A stretch of DNA of 64,000 bases from Dyella_A sp050749815. GTDB taxonomy: Bacteria; Pseudomonadota; Gammaproteobacteria; Xanthomonadales; Rhodanobacteraceae. The translations under genes and the position numbers were made by a program. The stretch lies in assembly GCF_050749815.1 (NCBI RefSeq), contig NZ_CP192735.1, positions 3,596,001-3,660,000 of the forward strand. The letters are read 5' to 3'. Position 1 is the first letter of the stretch. Each line of letters opens with the position of its first letter. Shown here in pieces: positions 26,940 to 35,865 of the stretch. The notes below the pieces were generated by a model, which had not been told where the DNA came from, ran no database searches, and saw only the letters and a program-made list of their open reading frames with translations.

Positions 26940-27812
26940 ATGCGTCTGGGCCTTGCCGCCAACCGTCTCCACCACAGCCAGCGCGATGCCGCCCTGTTCC
27001 GCTGGCTGCGCGCCTGCGAGCGCGGCATCCGCGAGCTGGATCTCGCTCTGCATGCCGTAGGTCGCACCCACGATGGCATCGTGCGCGCCGGCCTGCTCAC
27101 CGGTTACCACGGCCTGCAGCGCTATCCGTACGGCCGCGAGGGCGGCCTGATGAAGCTGGTGGCCGAGGTCGTGGGCATGGGGCCGCAGCGCACGCTGGAC
27201 GGCGCGATCTACCTGATCGATCCAGTCGACCCCTCCTCGATCTTCCCTGAAGCGGTGGCGCTCAAGCGCCAGTGCGTGATCCACGGCAAGCCGTTCATCT
27301 CCACCGTCGCGTCGGCGCGCGACTGGATCGAGATGGAGCGCGTGCATGCCGGACTGGCGTCCGATCCCGATGCGGATGCCTTGTATGGGCTGGAATCGCA
27401 AACGCTGGCGCTGATCGCCCACGATGCGATGAAGCCACAGATGCTGGCCTTCGCCGCCGAGCACTTCGATGTGCTCTCGCGTTTCGCCGCACGGGTGGCT
27501 ACCGGTACCACCGGTCAGCGCCTCAACGAGCTGGCGTGGAGCCGCGGCTGGCCCGCCGCGCGCGAGTGGGTGCAGCGCTACCAGAGCGGCCCGATGGGCG
27601 GCGACGCGCAGATCGCCGACCTGGTGCTGGAGCGCCGCTGCCAGCGCGCCATCTTCTTCGAAGATCCGCACGTGCCGCGCCAGCACGAGGCCGACATCCA
27701 ACTGCTCGAACGCGCCGTCACCACAGTGACCGACGAAGCCGTATGCATGACCAGCCCGCGCGTCGCCGCGCGCTGGGCACTGGCCGCGGCGATCAGGGAC
27801 AAGGGTGAGTGA
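26940..27812 (+). CDS. Double-domain methylglyoxal synthase-like protein
   Basis: A 290-aa protein in which the C-terminal half (about residues 155-275) is a methylglyoxal synthase domain with every catalytic feature of the E. coli enzyme: IAHDAMK (His161, Asp162, Lys165), ATGTTG at 187-192, SGPMGGD ending in the base Asp222, and His249/Asp252. This would turn dihydroxyacetone phosphate into methylglyoxal and phosphate. The N-terminal half (residues 1-135) appears to be a second copy of the same fold: GREGGL replaces PMGGD, with Leu70 in place of the catalytic Asp, followed by IYLIDPVDPSSIFPEAVALK as in the enzyme. The E. coli enzyme is only 152 aa. Activity of the intact domain is inferred. 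Confidence 0.8.
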   Translation: MRLGLAANRLHHSQRDAALFRWLRACERGIRELDLALHAVGRTHDGIVRAGLLTGYHGLQRYPYGREGGLMKLVAEVVGMGPQRTLDGAIYLIDPVDPSSIFPEAVALKRQCVIHGKPFISTVASARDWIEMERVHAGLASDPDADALYGLESQTLALIAHDAMKPQMLAFAAEHFDVLSRFAARVATGTTGQRLNELAWSRGWPAAREWVQRYQSGPMGGDAQIADLVLERRCQRAIFFEDPHVPRQHEADIQLLERAVTTVTDEAVCMTSPRVAARWALAAAIRDKGE

Positions 27813-27990
27813 CGAGACGTGAGAGGCGACGGGGAGAAGGCCCTGCCGCGTATGCTGTTCATCGCGACACGCCGCGCGATGATAGAAAAGCGCCCTGTTG
27901 TGAGCTGCAGCACGTCGGCTATGCCCCTTTTAAGGGCGATCATCTCTGCGTGCACCTCACTTCTCGCTCCTCCTGCCTTGCTGCTCACCC

Positions 27991-28755
27991 ATGTGCCTGA
28001 TCGCTTTCGCCTGGAACACCCATCCCCGCTGGCGCCTCGTGCTGGCCGGTAATCGCGACGAGTTCCACGGTCGCCCAACGGCGCCGCTGGCGCGCTGGCC
28101 CGATACCGCCATGGCTGCGGGGCGTGACCTGGAGGCCGGGGGCACCTGGTTGGGGGTCAACGACGACGGACGCTGCACGGTGGTGACCAACGTGCGCGAT
28201 CCGCGCGATCCGCAAGTAGGTCGGTCGCGTGGCTTGCTCGCGGTGGACTACCTCACCGGGCCGGATCAGGCACCCGCGCACGCCTCGCGCCTGCGCGCCG
28301 ACGCGGCGCACTATCGACCGTTCAACCTGCTCACGTTTGATGCGCGCGAGGGCTTCTATCTCGGCAACCGGCCCGAGCCGCGGCTGCAGATCATCACCCC
28401 CGGCGTACACGGGCTGTCCAATGCCGACTTCAACACGCCGTGGCCGAAGACGCGCGCGTTGATGCAGCGTCTGCAGCATTGGCTGGAGGTCGATGCGGAT
28501 GATCTGGAGCCCGTGTTCACCGCACTGGCCGACGAACGGCAGGCGCCAGACGAAGCCCTGCCCGACACCGGTATCGGCCTGGAGCGCGAGCGCTGGCTGT
28601 CCTCGGCGTTCATCCGGGGCGAGCGCTACGGCACGCGGGCAAGCACGCTGGTGCTGATCGATCACGCGGGCGCCGGGCGCATCGTCGAGCGGCGGTTTGG
28701 CCCGAACGGACGTCCGGACGGCCAAACCGAATTGCGATTTGGTACGTCTGGCTGA
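27991..28755 (+). CDS. NRDE-family protein (TANGO2 homologue)
   Basis: A 254-aa NRDE (DUF833/TANGO2) protein. It opens with MCLIAFAWNTHPRWRLVLAGNRDEF, with Cys2 and the NRDE motif that names the family, followed by GTWLGVNDDGRCTVVTNVR and the late GTRASTLVLID motif. The family is linked to heme and acyl-CoA handling in animals, but its bacterial role is unclear. It has no signal peptide. The 27813-27990 gap upstream holds no gene that I can see. Confidence 0.9.
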   Translation: MCLIAFAWNTHPRWRLVLAGNRDEFHGRPTAPLARWPDTAMAAGRDLEAGGTWLGVNDDGRCTVVTNVRDPRDPQVGRSRGLLAVDYLTGPDQAPAHASRLRADAAHYRPFNLLTFDAREGFYLGNRPEPRLQIITPGVHGLSNADFNTPWPKTRALMQRLQHWLEVDADDLEPVFTALADERQAPDEALPDTGIGLERERWLSSAFIRGERYGTRASTLVLIDHAGAGRIVERRFGPNGRPDGQTELRFGTSG

Positions 28756-28892
28756 GCGCACGCGTCGGCGAACGCTCTGGCAGGCGTGCAGCACGGACCT
28801 ACAGCGCAGCTGGCATGAACCCGCTGTCAGGCGCGTCGGTACCCTGACTAGGCTTGCCCGATCGGCGCCGGAGCGCGTTGGGGAGACAAGCC

Positions 28893-30575
28893 ATGCGTCA
28901 TCGAGGGATCGTGTTCGTGCTGGGTCTGCTGGGGATTGTCGCGCCGCTGCATGCGGCCTGTCCCGACTGGACGGACGCACGTGCCCGTAGCGAGCTTGCC
29001 GCCCTGCACGATCGCCTGGCTGCGTGGAACCACGCCTATCGGGTCGAGGGCAGTTCGCCGGTGGACGATGCGATCTACGATCAGGCGCTGGCGCAGTTCC
29101 GCAACTGGCGCGCGTGCTTTCCCGCACAGGCGCCGGCCGATCTGCCGCACCTGGCGGACGCCGGCGGCAGCGTACGCGCCCCGGTGGTGCAGACCGGGCT
29201 GGCCAAGCTGCCGGATGCCCGCGCCGTGCAGGCGTGGATGCAGTCGCGCGATGGCCGCGACCTGTGGATCCAGCCCAAGGCCGACGGCGTGGCGGTTACC
29301 CTGCTGTACGAACACGGCGCACTGCGCGAGGCGGTGAGCCGCGGCGACGGCACGCGCGGCTCGGACTGGACCGCGGCCGCGCGCCGCATCGGTGCGGTGC
29401 CGAAGACGCTGGCCCACGCGCCCACGCGCGTGGTGCTGCAGGGCGAGCTGGTGTGGCGCTTGCCCGGTCATGTACAGGCGCGCGACGGCGGTGCGAATGC
29501 GCGCTCGAAGGTCGCCGGTGCGCTGGCACGAGGCGAGTTGGACGACGCCACCGCCGCGCAGATCGGCCTGTTCGTGTGGGACTGGCCCACCGGGCCCGAA
29601 GACATGGCCGCACGCCTGGCCGGCCTGCGCGCGATGGGCCTGGCCGACAGCGCGGCGCTGGTGCAACCGGTGGCGACGCTGGCTGACGTAACGCGCTGGC
29701 GTGAGCGCTGGTATCGCCAGGCGATGCCGTTCGCCGCCGACGGCGTGGTGCTGCGCCAGGGCCGTCGACCGCCGGCCAGCCGCTGGCAGGCCGCGCCGCC
29801 GGACTGGGCGGTGGCGTGGAAATATCCGGCCGCCCGTGCGCTGGCCACCGTGCGCGGCGTGGACTTCCGTACCGGCCGCAGCGGTCGGGTGAGCGTGGTG
29901 CTTGAGCTCGAGCCGGTGCAACTGGACGACCACCGCGTGCAGCGGGTGAGCGTGGGGTCGCTGACGCGCTGGCGCCAACTCGACGTGCGGCCGGGGGATC
30001 GCGTGAGTGTGTCGCTGGCCGGGCTCACCATCCCGCGCCTGGATGACGTGGTGTGGCGCAGCAGCGAACGGGCGGTGGTGGATGCGCCCACCGCCGATCA
30101 TGACGCGCTGAGCTGCTGGCATCCCGTGCCCGGTTGCGAGCAGCAGTTCCGGGCGCGGCTGGTCTGGCTGGGCGGCCGCCGTGGGCTGGACATCGATGGC
30201 GTCGGCGCGGGGATATGGCAGCAGCTGATCGATGCGGGGCTGTTGCCTGGATTGCTGGACTGGATGCGGCTGACGCCAACGCAACTGGCCTCGATCGACG
30301 GCATCGGTGCACAACGTGCCGCGGCGCTGGACCGCGCCTTCGCGTCGACGCGAAGGCAGCCTTTCGACCGCTGGCTGGCGGCGCTGGCGCCGCCGCCGAT
30401 GGGCCAGGCCACGGCGCAGGACTGGGCCACCTTGGCGGCCCGCAGCAGGGCCGATTGGCAGCGCATCGATGGCATCGGCGATACGCGGGCGAAGCGGCTG
30501 CGCGCCTTCTTCGCTAATCCCGAGGTGCAGGCACTGGCCGTGCGCCTGCACGCCGCCGGCGTGGCCGGGTTCTGA
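28893..30575 (+). CDS. ligB: NAD-dependent DNA ligase LigB with signal peptide
   Basis: A 560-aa NAD-dependent DNA ligase of the LigB type. The nucleotidyl Lys is in WIQPKADG (Lys129), the later motif VAWKYPA and the OB-fold region follow, then helix-hairpin-helix motifs near the C-terminus. It lacks the BRCT domain of LigA. The N-terminus (MRHRGIVFVLGLLGIVAPLHA) is a signal peptide, as in E. coli LigB, so the enzyme may be exported. The start at 28893 has GGGGAGA nearby and begins the signal. It converges with ychJ at a 7-bp gap. Confidence 0.93.
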   Translation: MRHRGIVFVLGLLGIVAPLHAACPDWTDARARSELAALHDRLAAWNHAYRVEGSSPVDDAIYDQALAQFRNWRACFPAQAPADLPHLADAGGSVRAPVVQTGLAKLPDARAVQAWMQSRDGRDLWIQPKADGVAVTLLYEHGALREAVSRGDGTRGSDWTAAARRIGAVPKTLAHAPTRVVLQGELVWRLPGHVQARDGGANARSKVAGALARGELDDATAAQIGLFVWDWPTGPEDMAARLAGLRAMGLADSAALVQPVATLADVTRWRERWYRQAMPFAADGVVLRQGRRPPASRWQAAPPDWAVAWKYPAARALATVRGVDFRTGRSGRVSVVLELEPVQLDDHRVQRVSVGSLTRWRQLDVRPGDRVSVSLAGLTIPRLDDVVWRSSERAVVDAPTADHDALSCWHPVPGCEQQFRARLVWLGGRRGLDIDGVGAGIWQQLIDAGLLPGLLDWMRLTPTQLASIDGIGAQRAAALDRAFASTRRQPFDRWLAALAPPPMGQATAQDWATLAARSRADWQRIDGIGDTRAKRLRAFFANPEVQALAVRLHAAGVAGF

Positions 30576-30582
30576 GCTGCGC

Positions 30583-30984
30583 TCAGCGGTCGCCGATGTC
30601 GCCGTCCACGTAGTACCAGCGTCCGTCCTCGCGCACGAAGCGGCTCACCTCGTGCATCCGCTGCGCCTTGCCGCCGCCGTAGCGCAGGCGCGCGACGAAC
30701 TCGACCACCGCATGGTCAGCGGCGGCTTCGTGTCGCTTCACGTCCAGGCCCAGCCAGGTGGGTGCGGGCTGTTGCGCGGCCAGGTCGAGCGCGGCCGGCC
30801 GCGTGCTGGCATGCCAGGTGGCGAGCAGGTAAGGCTCGTCGCACCGCACATAGGCGCTGTAGCGCGAGCGCATCAGCTGTTCGGCGGTGGTGGCGAATGC
30901 CGTGCCGGCGTGCAGCGGCCCGCAGCAGCTGGCGTAGTCGGCGGACTGGCCGCAGGGGCAAGGGATGCGGTGGGTGGAAGCCAT
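30583..30984 (-). CDS. ychJ: YchJ-family SEC-C motif protein
   Basis: A 133-aa protein with an N-terminal SEC-C zinc motif, CPCGQSADYASCCGPLHAG, and the YchJ-family NTF2-like domain: AEQLMRSRYSAYVRCDEPYLLATWHASTRP and RWYYVDG near the end. Its function is not established. The start at 30984 precedes the zinc motif; the frame upstream is low-complexity. The lipocalin gene lies upstream of it on the same strand, about 70 bases away. Confidence 0.88.
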   Translation of the reverse strand: MASTHRIPCPCGQSADYASCCGPLHAGTAFATTAEQLMRSRYSAYVRCDEPYLLATWHASTRPAALDLAAQQPAPTWLGLDVKRHEAAADHAVVEFVARLRYGGGKAQRMHEVSRFVREDGRWYYVDGDIGDR

Positions 30985-31055
30985 GGGCGGGCCGGTGCGG
31001 GATCGAGCCGGCGATGGTGAACGGGCGGCGGCGCGCTGCCAAGTCCGCCCGTGTG

Positions 31056-31616
31056 TCACACCATCTGGAAGCTGCGCAGCTGGCCGCTGACGATCAGCGG
31101 AGCGAGGTCGTAGCCCAGCCCGCGCGCGGTCGACTTCAGCGCTTCCAGCACCTGGCGTTCCATTTGCGGTTCGCGGGCCAGCAGCCACAGCTCACGCAGG
31201 CGCGGCTCGCCCAGCATCAGCCACTGATAGTGGCGGTCGGCGGCCACTACCCACAGGTCTTTCCACGTCGACGGCAGCCACTGCGCCCAGGCCGGCGCGG
31301 CGCTGCGCTGGAACTGCCCCGGTTCCTCCACCGGATAGCGCCGCCGGGCCTGGATGTCCTGCACCCGTTCGTTGCCATCGGTGCCGACGCAGGTGCGGCG
31401 CAGGCGGTAGTGATCGGCTTCCAGCGGCTCGATGTCCAGCCGGATGTCGCGGTCGGTGAGCCGCTGCAAGGGCGAGGGCAGGCGCGCGATCTCGTGCCAG
31501 CGGCCGGCGAAGCGCGCGATGTCGAGCTGGGGAACCGCCTTCATCACCGTGGGCGTGGTTACGGACAGGGCGACACTGGCACTGAGCGTGGCGGGCAGTG
31601 GAAGAGACCAGGTCAT
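31056..31616 (-). CDS. Lipocalin-family protein
   Basis: A 186-aa lipocalin of the bacterial Blc type. The GxW fingerprint is in FAGRWHEIARLPSP and the YWLMLGEP-like strand appears as YQWLMLGEPRLRELWLLAR. A hydrophobic N-terminus (LPLPATLSASVALSV) looks like a weak signal peptide, but I see no lipobox Cys, unlike E. coli Blc, which is an outer-membrane lipoprotein. It would bind a small lipid or hydrophobic ligand. The start at 31616 gives the best N-terminus. It faces a 470-bp region without a convincing gene. Confidence 0.85.
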   Translation of the reverse strand: MTWSLPLPATLSASVALSVTTPTVMKAVPQLDIARFAGRWHEIARLPSPLQRLTDRDIRLDIEPLEADHYRLRRTCVGTDGNERVQDIQARRRYPVEEPGQFQRSAAPAWAQWLPSTWKDLWVVAADRHYQWLMLGEPRLRELWLLAREPQMERQVLEALKSTARGLGYDLAPLIVSGQLRSFQMV

Positions 31617-32086
31617 GGCGCGTTTTCCTCGCAACAGGCGGACAACCGGTGGGTCCGGTTCTTCCTGCGAAAGCCGTGCCAACGCCGGTCGGGTTTGACC
31701 GTCGCTGGACGGCATGCGCAGCTTGTTACAAGACATCGGCACGGAGCGCCGCAACTTGAAGCCGCGGCCTCCGGAGTGGCGGCCGGTCAGGCTAGGGCAA
31801 GCATGAAGCGCGTGCTCGCGGCACGACGGCGGCGCTGGCGGTTCGCCCGGCCCTGCGCGAAGAGCGCCTCGGTTGCCTCAGCAACGCCGGTGGTGCGGCA
31901 AACCGTCGCCGCGCCGCGGATTGGTTCAGGGTGTGCCGCGTGTGATGACGGACGTCGTGTCGAACTGCTCCGCGCGCCAGACATCAGTGACGCCCGGCGT
32001 CACTCAGGTGGCGCATTGGGCCGCTTGTTCAGCCATGTGAAGCTGACCCACGGCGACGGCGCAACCCCGCCGCCGGGCTCGTTCCG
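31617..32086. other. 470-bp stretch without a convincing gene
   Basis: No frame here has a credible start, ribosome site or recognisable protein; the longest readings are Arg/Ala-rich low-complexity. The one feature is a perfect palindrome near the right end (31986-32004). The left part must hold the lipocalin promoter; I could not place a -10. Confidence 0.4.
31986..32004. repeat. Perfect short palindrome AGTGACGCC-C-GGCGTCACT
   Basis: Nine-base arms around a single C. It could be a regulator site or a small hairpin downstream of the 66-aa membrane gene (its stop is at 32087). No T-run follows on either strand. Confidence 0.4.
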
Positions 32087-32287
32087 TCAGATTGCCGGAC
32101 GTCCCCGCAACACGCGCGCCGGCAGCATCAGCAGGGCGCCAAGGAAGGCGAACACGGCGCCCACGGTGATCCCGATCACCCGGAACGGCAGTGCGATCAG
32201 CCACACGATCGGGTACAGCACCAGCGCCAGCAGGGCGATCGGCCAGCAGAACACCAGCAGCAACAACCAGAGCAGAAAGCCGACCAT
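32087..32287 (-). CDS. Small two-helix membrane protein (66 aa)
   Basis: A 66-aa very hydrophobic protein: two or three helices (FLLWLLLLVFCWPIALLALV and VIGITVGAVFAFLGALLML) and a basic end (RVLRGRPAI). It has an ATG start with a GAGGTG ribosome site. No named function; similar small proteins occur in related genera by my recollection. It follows nnrU on the same strand by 45 bases. Confidence 0.75.
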   Translation of the reverse strand: MVGFLLWLLLLVFCWPIALLALVLYPIVWLIALPFRVIGITVGAVFAFLGALLMLPARVLRGRPAI

Positions 32288-32332
32288 GGCGCACCTCGCG
32301 AGGCAGCGGTGAGAAGTCGGCAGGATACGCCC

Positions 32333-32911
32333 TCAGCCGAACGGACTCACCCCAACGAGCGGCCTATGCAGCCAGAACGCGAATGCCGCCCAGGCGGCCA
32401 CGCCGAGCACCACGGTGAGCACGGTGCGCCAGGCCGGTCCCTTCGGATACGTGACGCCGGCCGCGCGGTCGCGGCGCCGTGACACCGTGAAATCCACCAC
32501 CGCCCACACCAGGAACGCGCCGAACAGCAGCACGTCATGCAGCATGCCGGCGGCGAGCAGGTGGCCGAACGCCCACAGTTTCACCGCCGCGAGCATCGGA
32601 TGGCCGAGCCGCGCCTTGATCGCATTACCCGGCACGTAGGCGGCGGCCAGCAGCACGAAAGCGATGAGGGTGAACAGGGCGTTGAGGTGGCGCAGGGCCA
32701 TCGGCGGCACCCAAACCACCACCGGATGCTGACGCGCCAGGCCAAACCCCCACACCAGCAACGCAAAGCCGGCCAGCGACAGCACCGAATACAGCGCCTT
32801 CCAGCCTATCGGGCCGAGGCGGTGGATCTGCCGCGTACGCCAGTTGTCGGCGAACACGCGGGTCGAATGCACGCCCAGGAACAGCAGCAAACCGAGGATC
32901 AGCATCGCCAT
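32333..32911 (-). CDS. NnrU-family membrane protein
   Basis: A 192-aa membrane protein of the NnrU family with five or six helices, including the family opening LILGLLLFLGVHSTRVFADNWR and the motif PMALRHLNALFTLIAFVLLAAAYVPGNAIKARLGHPMLAAVKLWAFGH. NnrU was named from denitrifying bacteria, where it is tied to nitric oxide metabolism; other members are in organisms without that pathway and the role here is unknown. It has an ATG start with a second ATG two codons later. Confidence 0.9.
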   Translation of the reverse strand: MAMLILGLLLFLGVHSTRVFADNWRTRQIHRLGPIGWKALYSVLSLAGFALLVWGFGLARQHPVVVWVPPMALRHLNALFTLIAFVLLAAAYVPGNAIKARLGHPMLAAVKLWAFGHLLAAGMLHDVLLFGAFLVWAVVDFTVSRRRDRAAGVTYPKGPAWRTVLTVVLGVAAWAAFAFWLHRPLVGVSPFG

Positions 32912-33046
32912 GGCGCATCGCTCCGCGAAAGGTGGGGCGAGTATAGGCGGCCATCGCGTTCGGGCACTTCGCCCGGCCGGCGCGTGGCTCGCGAGTGCTG
33001 CGCGCCACGCAACGCGGGCGGCTCCCGCTGCCGCCGGATTGCCGAC

Positions 33047-33616
33047 TCAGCGCGCGTCGTGCACCTGCACGACCAGGGCGACCGCTCCGGCGGCCAAGGC
33101 CACCTGACCCGCCGGAGCGTGGGCGGCGAGCCAGCTGTCGCCGCGCCCCAGGGCGCCGGCCGGCGTCACGATCGATCCCTGCACGGCATGAAGCAGCACC
33201 AGGTCGGCAGGGCAGTCATGGGCGCTGGGGCCCCGCCAGACGTCGATCCCGCCAACGACGCGGCCGCGCCGCAGCATCAGGTTGAAATCGCGCGTCGGTC
33301 CGCTCGCGAGAGCGACCGCCACCGCCGCTTCGCCGGGAAAGGCGAACGGTACGCAGGGTGTGGTGAGGTCGTGTTCCCGCGTGCCATCGAGGGTCATGCG
33401 AAAGCCGGCGCCGTCGAGCAGCACGATGCTGCGGTCCACGCCGGGAAATAGCGAGAACGGCGCGGGCCCCACCACGTCGGCCAGGCTCACCCGCCACAGG
33501 AAATCGTCGGTGTCGGCGCCGGGCGGGGCGATCGCCAGTTCGCGCGTCACGCCCTGACCGTTGCGCCAGGGCACCGGCACCAGCTCGTCGCTGCGCAGGA
33601 TGCGGCCGGTATTCAT
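33047..33616 (-). CDS. hutD: HutD-family cupin
   Basis: A 189-aa HutD protein with a cupin fold. The family start is seen in RILRSDELVPVPWRNGQGVTRELAIAPPG and the later FSLFPGVDRSIVLLDGAG and DFNLMLRRGR motifs are present. HutD is usually encoded with histidine utilisation genes and may bind formylglutamate, but no hut gene is near. Its start overlaps the dinG stop (ATGA at 33613-33616), so it is coupled to the helicase. Function beyond the family is unknown. Confidence 0.88.
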   Translation of the reverse strand: MNTGRILRSDELVPVPWRNGQGVTRELAIAPPGADTDDFLWRVSLADVVGPAPFSLFPGVDRSIVLLDGAGFRMTLDGTREHDLTTPCVPFAFPGEAAVAVALASGPTRDFNLMLRRGRVVGGIDVWRGPSAHDCPADLVLLHAVQGSIVTPAGALGRGDSWLAAHAPAGQVALAAGAVALVVQVHDAR

Positions 33617-35718
33617 GCGGCGCGCTCGATCGCGCGCTCGAACGGCGGCAGCGCCTGCAGCATGCGTTCGCCGTAGCGCTTCACCACCACGCGGCGATCC
33701 AGCAGCACGATGCGGCCACGGTCGGCCTCGCTGCGGATCAGACGGCCGCAGTATTGGATCAGCAGTCGTGTGGCCTCGGGAATGGTCACCTCGATGAACG
33801 GGTTGCGTCCGCGCGACTCCAGCCATTCGGCGTAGGTGGCGCCCACCGGGTCGGTCGGCACCGCGAACGGCAGCTGGGTGATCACCACCGTCTCGCAGAA
33901 CTTGCCCGGCAGATCGAGGCCTTCACCGAACGAGGCCAGCCCGAACAGCGTGCTGCCCTTGCCGGCTTCGATGTCGGCGCAGTGCTCGGCGACCAGCTGC
34001 GACTTGCCCAGCGAACCCTGCGCGCGCACCTTGCGCACCATCGCGATCGGCAGCTTCTGCAGCACCCGGTCGAGCTTGATGCGCGAGGTGAACAGCACCA
34101 GGTTGCCGGCGTCCCAGTCGAGGTTCTCCGCCAGCCATTCGCCCACTTCCTCGGCGTGCGCGTCGCGGGCGTCGGGCAGGGTGCGCATGGCCGGTACCTC
34201 GAGCCGGGCCTGGCTGGCGAGATCGAACGGCGAGGGCAGGCTCAGCGTCACCGCCTCGTCGGGCAGGCCCACCGCGTCGGCGAAGTGGCGGAAGTTGCCG
34301 CCGGCGCTCAGCGTGGCCGAAGTCATCACCACGCCGCTGGCGTTGCCCCACAGCACGCTGCGCAGCATGCCCGCGGCCGACACCGCCGAAGCGTGGCACA
34401 CCAGCTGCTGATCGTTGGCGAGGGTGACCCAGCGCGCCAGCGGCGGCGCGTGTTCGTGGTCGCTGGTGGACCAGGCACGCCAGCAGCGCGACTGCCGTTC
34501 CAGCCGCTCCAGCGCCATGCCCAGCTCGCGCGACAGCGCCTCCTGCGTGGGGCCGCCCTCGCTCATCTCCAGCACGGCGCGGCGCACCGCGTTGAGCCAG
34601 CGCTGCACCTCGGCCGTATAGACGGCCAGAATGCGGGCGTGTTCCACCCAGCTTTCCGGCAGCTGGCCCATCGAGCCGCGGTACATCGGCTCGCTCTCGC
34701 CGGGATCGGGCACCCAGCCGAGGCGGATCTCGCGCTCCAGTTCCTCCAGCGCGTTGCTCAGTTCCTGCAGTTTCTCGTCGCCCTGATCGAGGCTGAGCTT
34801 GCCCAGCGATTCCTTGTCGGTGAGCGAGTAGGCCGCGTGCACCTGCCGGCCGAGCCGGCTCAACTGGCGCACCGCGGCGCCCATGAAGACTTCCGCGGTG
34901 CCGCGGTCGATCGCCTTGGCGGCGACGTGGTGGCCCTCGTCGAAGATGTACAGCGTCTCGTCCGGCTTGGGCAGGATCACGCCGCCCCAGCTGTCTTCCT
35001 CACTGCCGGGCATGGTGAGGTCGGCCAGCACCAGATCCTGGTTGGCCACGATGATCTCCGCGTCGGCCACCGCGCGGCGCGCGGCGAAGAACGGGCAGCC
35101 CATGAACTGCGCGCAGCGGCGGCCGGTGCAGCCGCCGGCGCTGGTGGTGATCATGCCGCGCACCATGTCGCCGACCGGCTCGGGCGCGGCGTCCATGTCG
35201 CCGTCCCAGCTGCCGGTGTCCAGCGCAGTGAGCAGCTTGCCCAGCGCAGCCTTGTCGCGCGCATCCGGTGGGCGTGTCCACAGCGCCAGATCGGTGTCGA
35301 AACCCAATCCCATCTGCGCGTCGGCGGCCAGGCTGTTGCCGGCCATCAGCAGGTTGCGCGGGCACACGTAGCGGCCACGGCCCTTGGCCAGTGCCACCTT
35401 CGCCTCGATGCCGTTGAGCGACAGGTACAGCGGGATGTCCCGCTGCACCAGCTGCTCCTGCAGAGCCACCGTGGCGGTGGCGATCAGCAGCTTCTTCTTC
35501 TGCGCTCGGGCGACCGCGTGGCCGGCGATCAGGTAGGCCATCGATTTGCCGGTGCCGGTGGGCGCCTCGATCACCGCCGCACCGCCGGCTTCGGCCAGCG
35601 CCTTGGCCACCTCGGCGATCATGCGGCCCTGCGAGGCGCGCGCGCGAAAGCCCGGCAGCCCGTCCTTGAGGCGGGTGTAGGCAGCGCGGATGGCGTCTTT
35701 GATGGCGTCGGTGAGCAA
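33613..35718 (-). CDS. dinG: ATP-dependent DNA helicase DinG
   Basis: A 701-aa superfamily 2 iron-sulfur helicase. Walker A is PTGTGKS (53-59), four Cys for the 4Fe-4S cluster are at 119, 197, 202 and 208 (in RYVCPRN, GGCTGRRC and MGCPFF), the Walker B box is DEGH (260-263), and the C-terminal domain carries GLASFGEGLDLPGK. DinG unwinds D- and R-loops and helps resolve replication-transcription conflicts. The start is TTG at 35718; no ATG precedes residue 33. A TAAACTGG-type -10 may lie just upstream. It is followed by hutD in overlap. Confidence 0.92.
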   Translation of the reverse strand: MLTDAIKDAIRAAYTRLKDGLPGFRARASQGRMIAEVAKALAEAGGAAVIEAPTGTGKSMAYLIAGHAVARAQKKKLLIATATVALQEQLVQRDIPLYLSLNGIEAKVALAKGRGRYVCPRNLLMAGNSLAADAQMGLGFDTDLALWTRPPDARDKAALGKLLTALDTGSWDGDMDAAPEPVGDMVRGMITTSAGGCTGRRCAQFMGCPFFAARRAVADAEIIVANQDLVLADLTMPGSEEDSWGGVILPKPDETLYIFDEGHHVAAKAIDRGTAEVFMGAAVRQLSRLGRQVHAAYSLTDKESLGKLSLDQGDEKLQELSNALEELEREIRLGWVPDPGESEPMYRGSMGQLPESWVEHARILAVYTAEVQRWLNAVRRAVLEMSEGGPTQEALSRELGMALERLERQSRCWRAWSTSDHEHAPPLARWVTLANDQQLVCHASAVSAAGMLRSVLWGNASGVVMTSATLSAGGNFRHFADAVGLPDEAVTLSLPSPFDLASQARLEVPAMRTLPDARDAHAEEVGEWLAENLDWDAGNLVLFTSRIKLDRVLQKLPIAMVRKVRAQGSLGKSQLVAEHCADIEAGKGSTLFGLASFGEGLDLPGKFCETVVITQLPFAVPTDPVGATYAEWLESRGRNPFIEVTIPEATRLLIQYCGRLIRSEADRGRIVLLDRRVVVKRYGERMLQALPPFERAIERAA

Positions 35719-35865
35719 GCGAGGTAAAGCCCGGGCGGAAACGGTCGATAAGCAGCGATGGAACGCGATCCGCGGGGGAAGCGATGCTCGCGGCAGGGGT
35801 CCAGTTTATCGGATCGGACCACGCCGCCCCTCCCGCGAGTCGTGACAACGGATCATGAGGACCCC

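Noticed and set aside
27813..27990. Short GTGAG/CTCAC and GCCC...GGGC pairs before the NRDE gene, possible promoter
   Set aside because: The matches are short and the only -35/-10 pair (TTGTGA-N16-TATGCC) is poor; nothing stands out.
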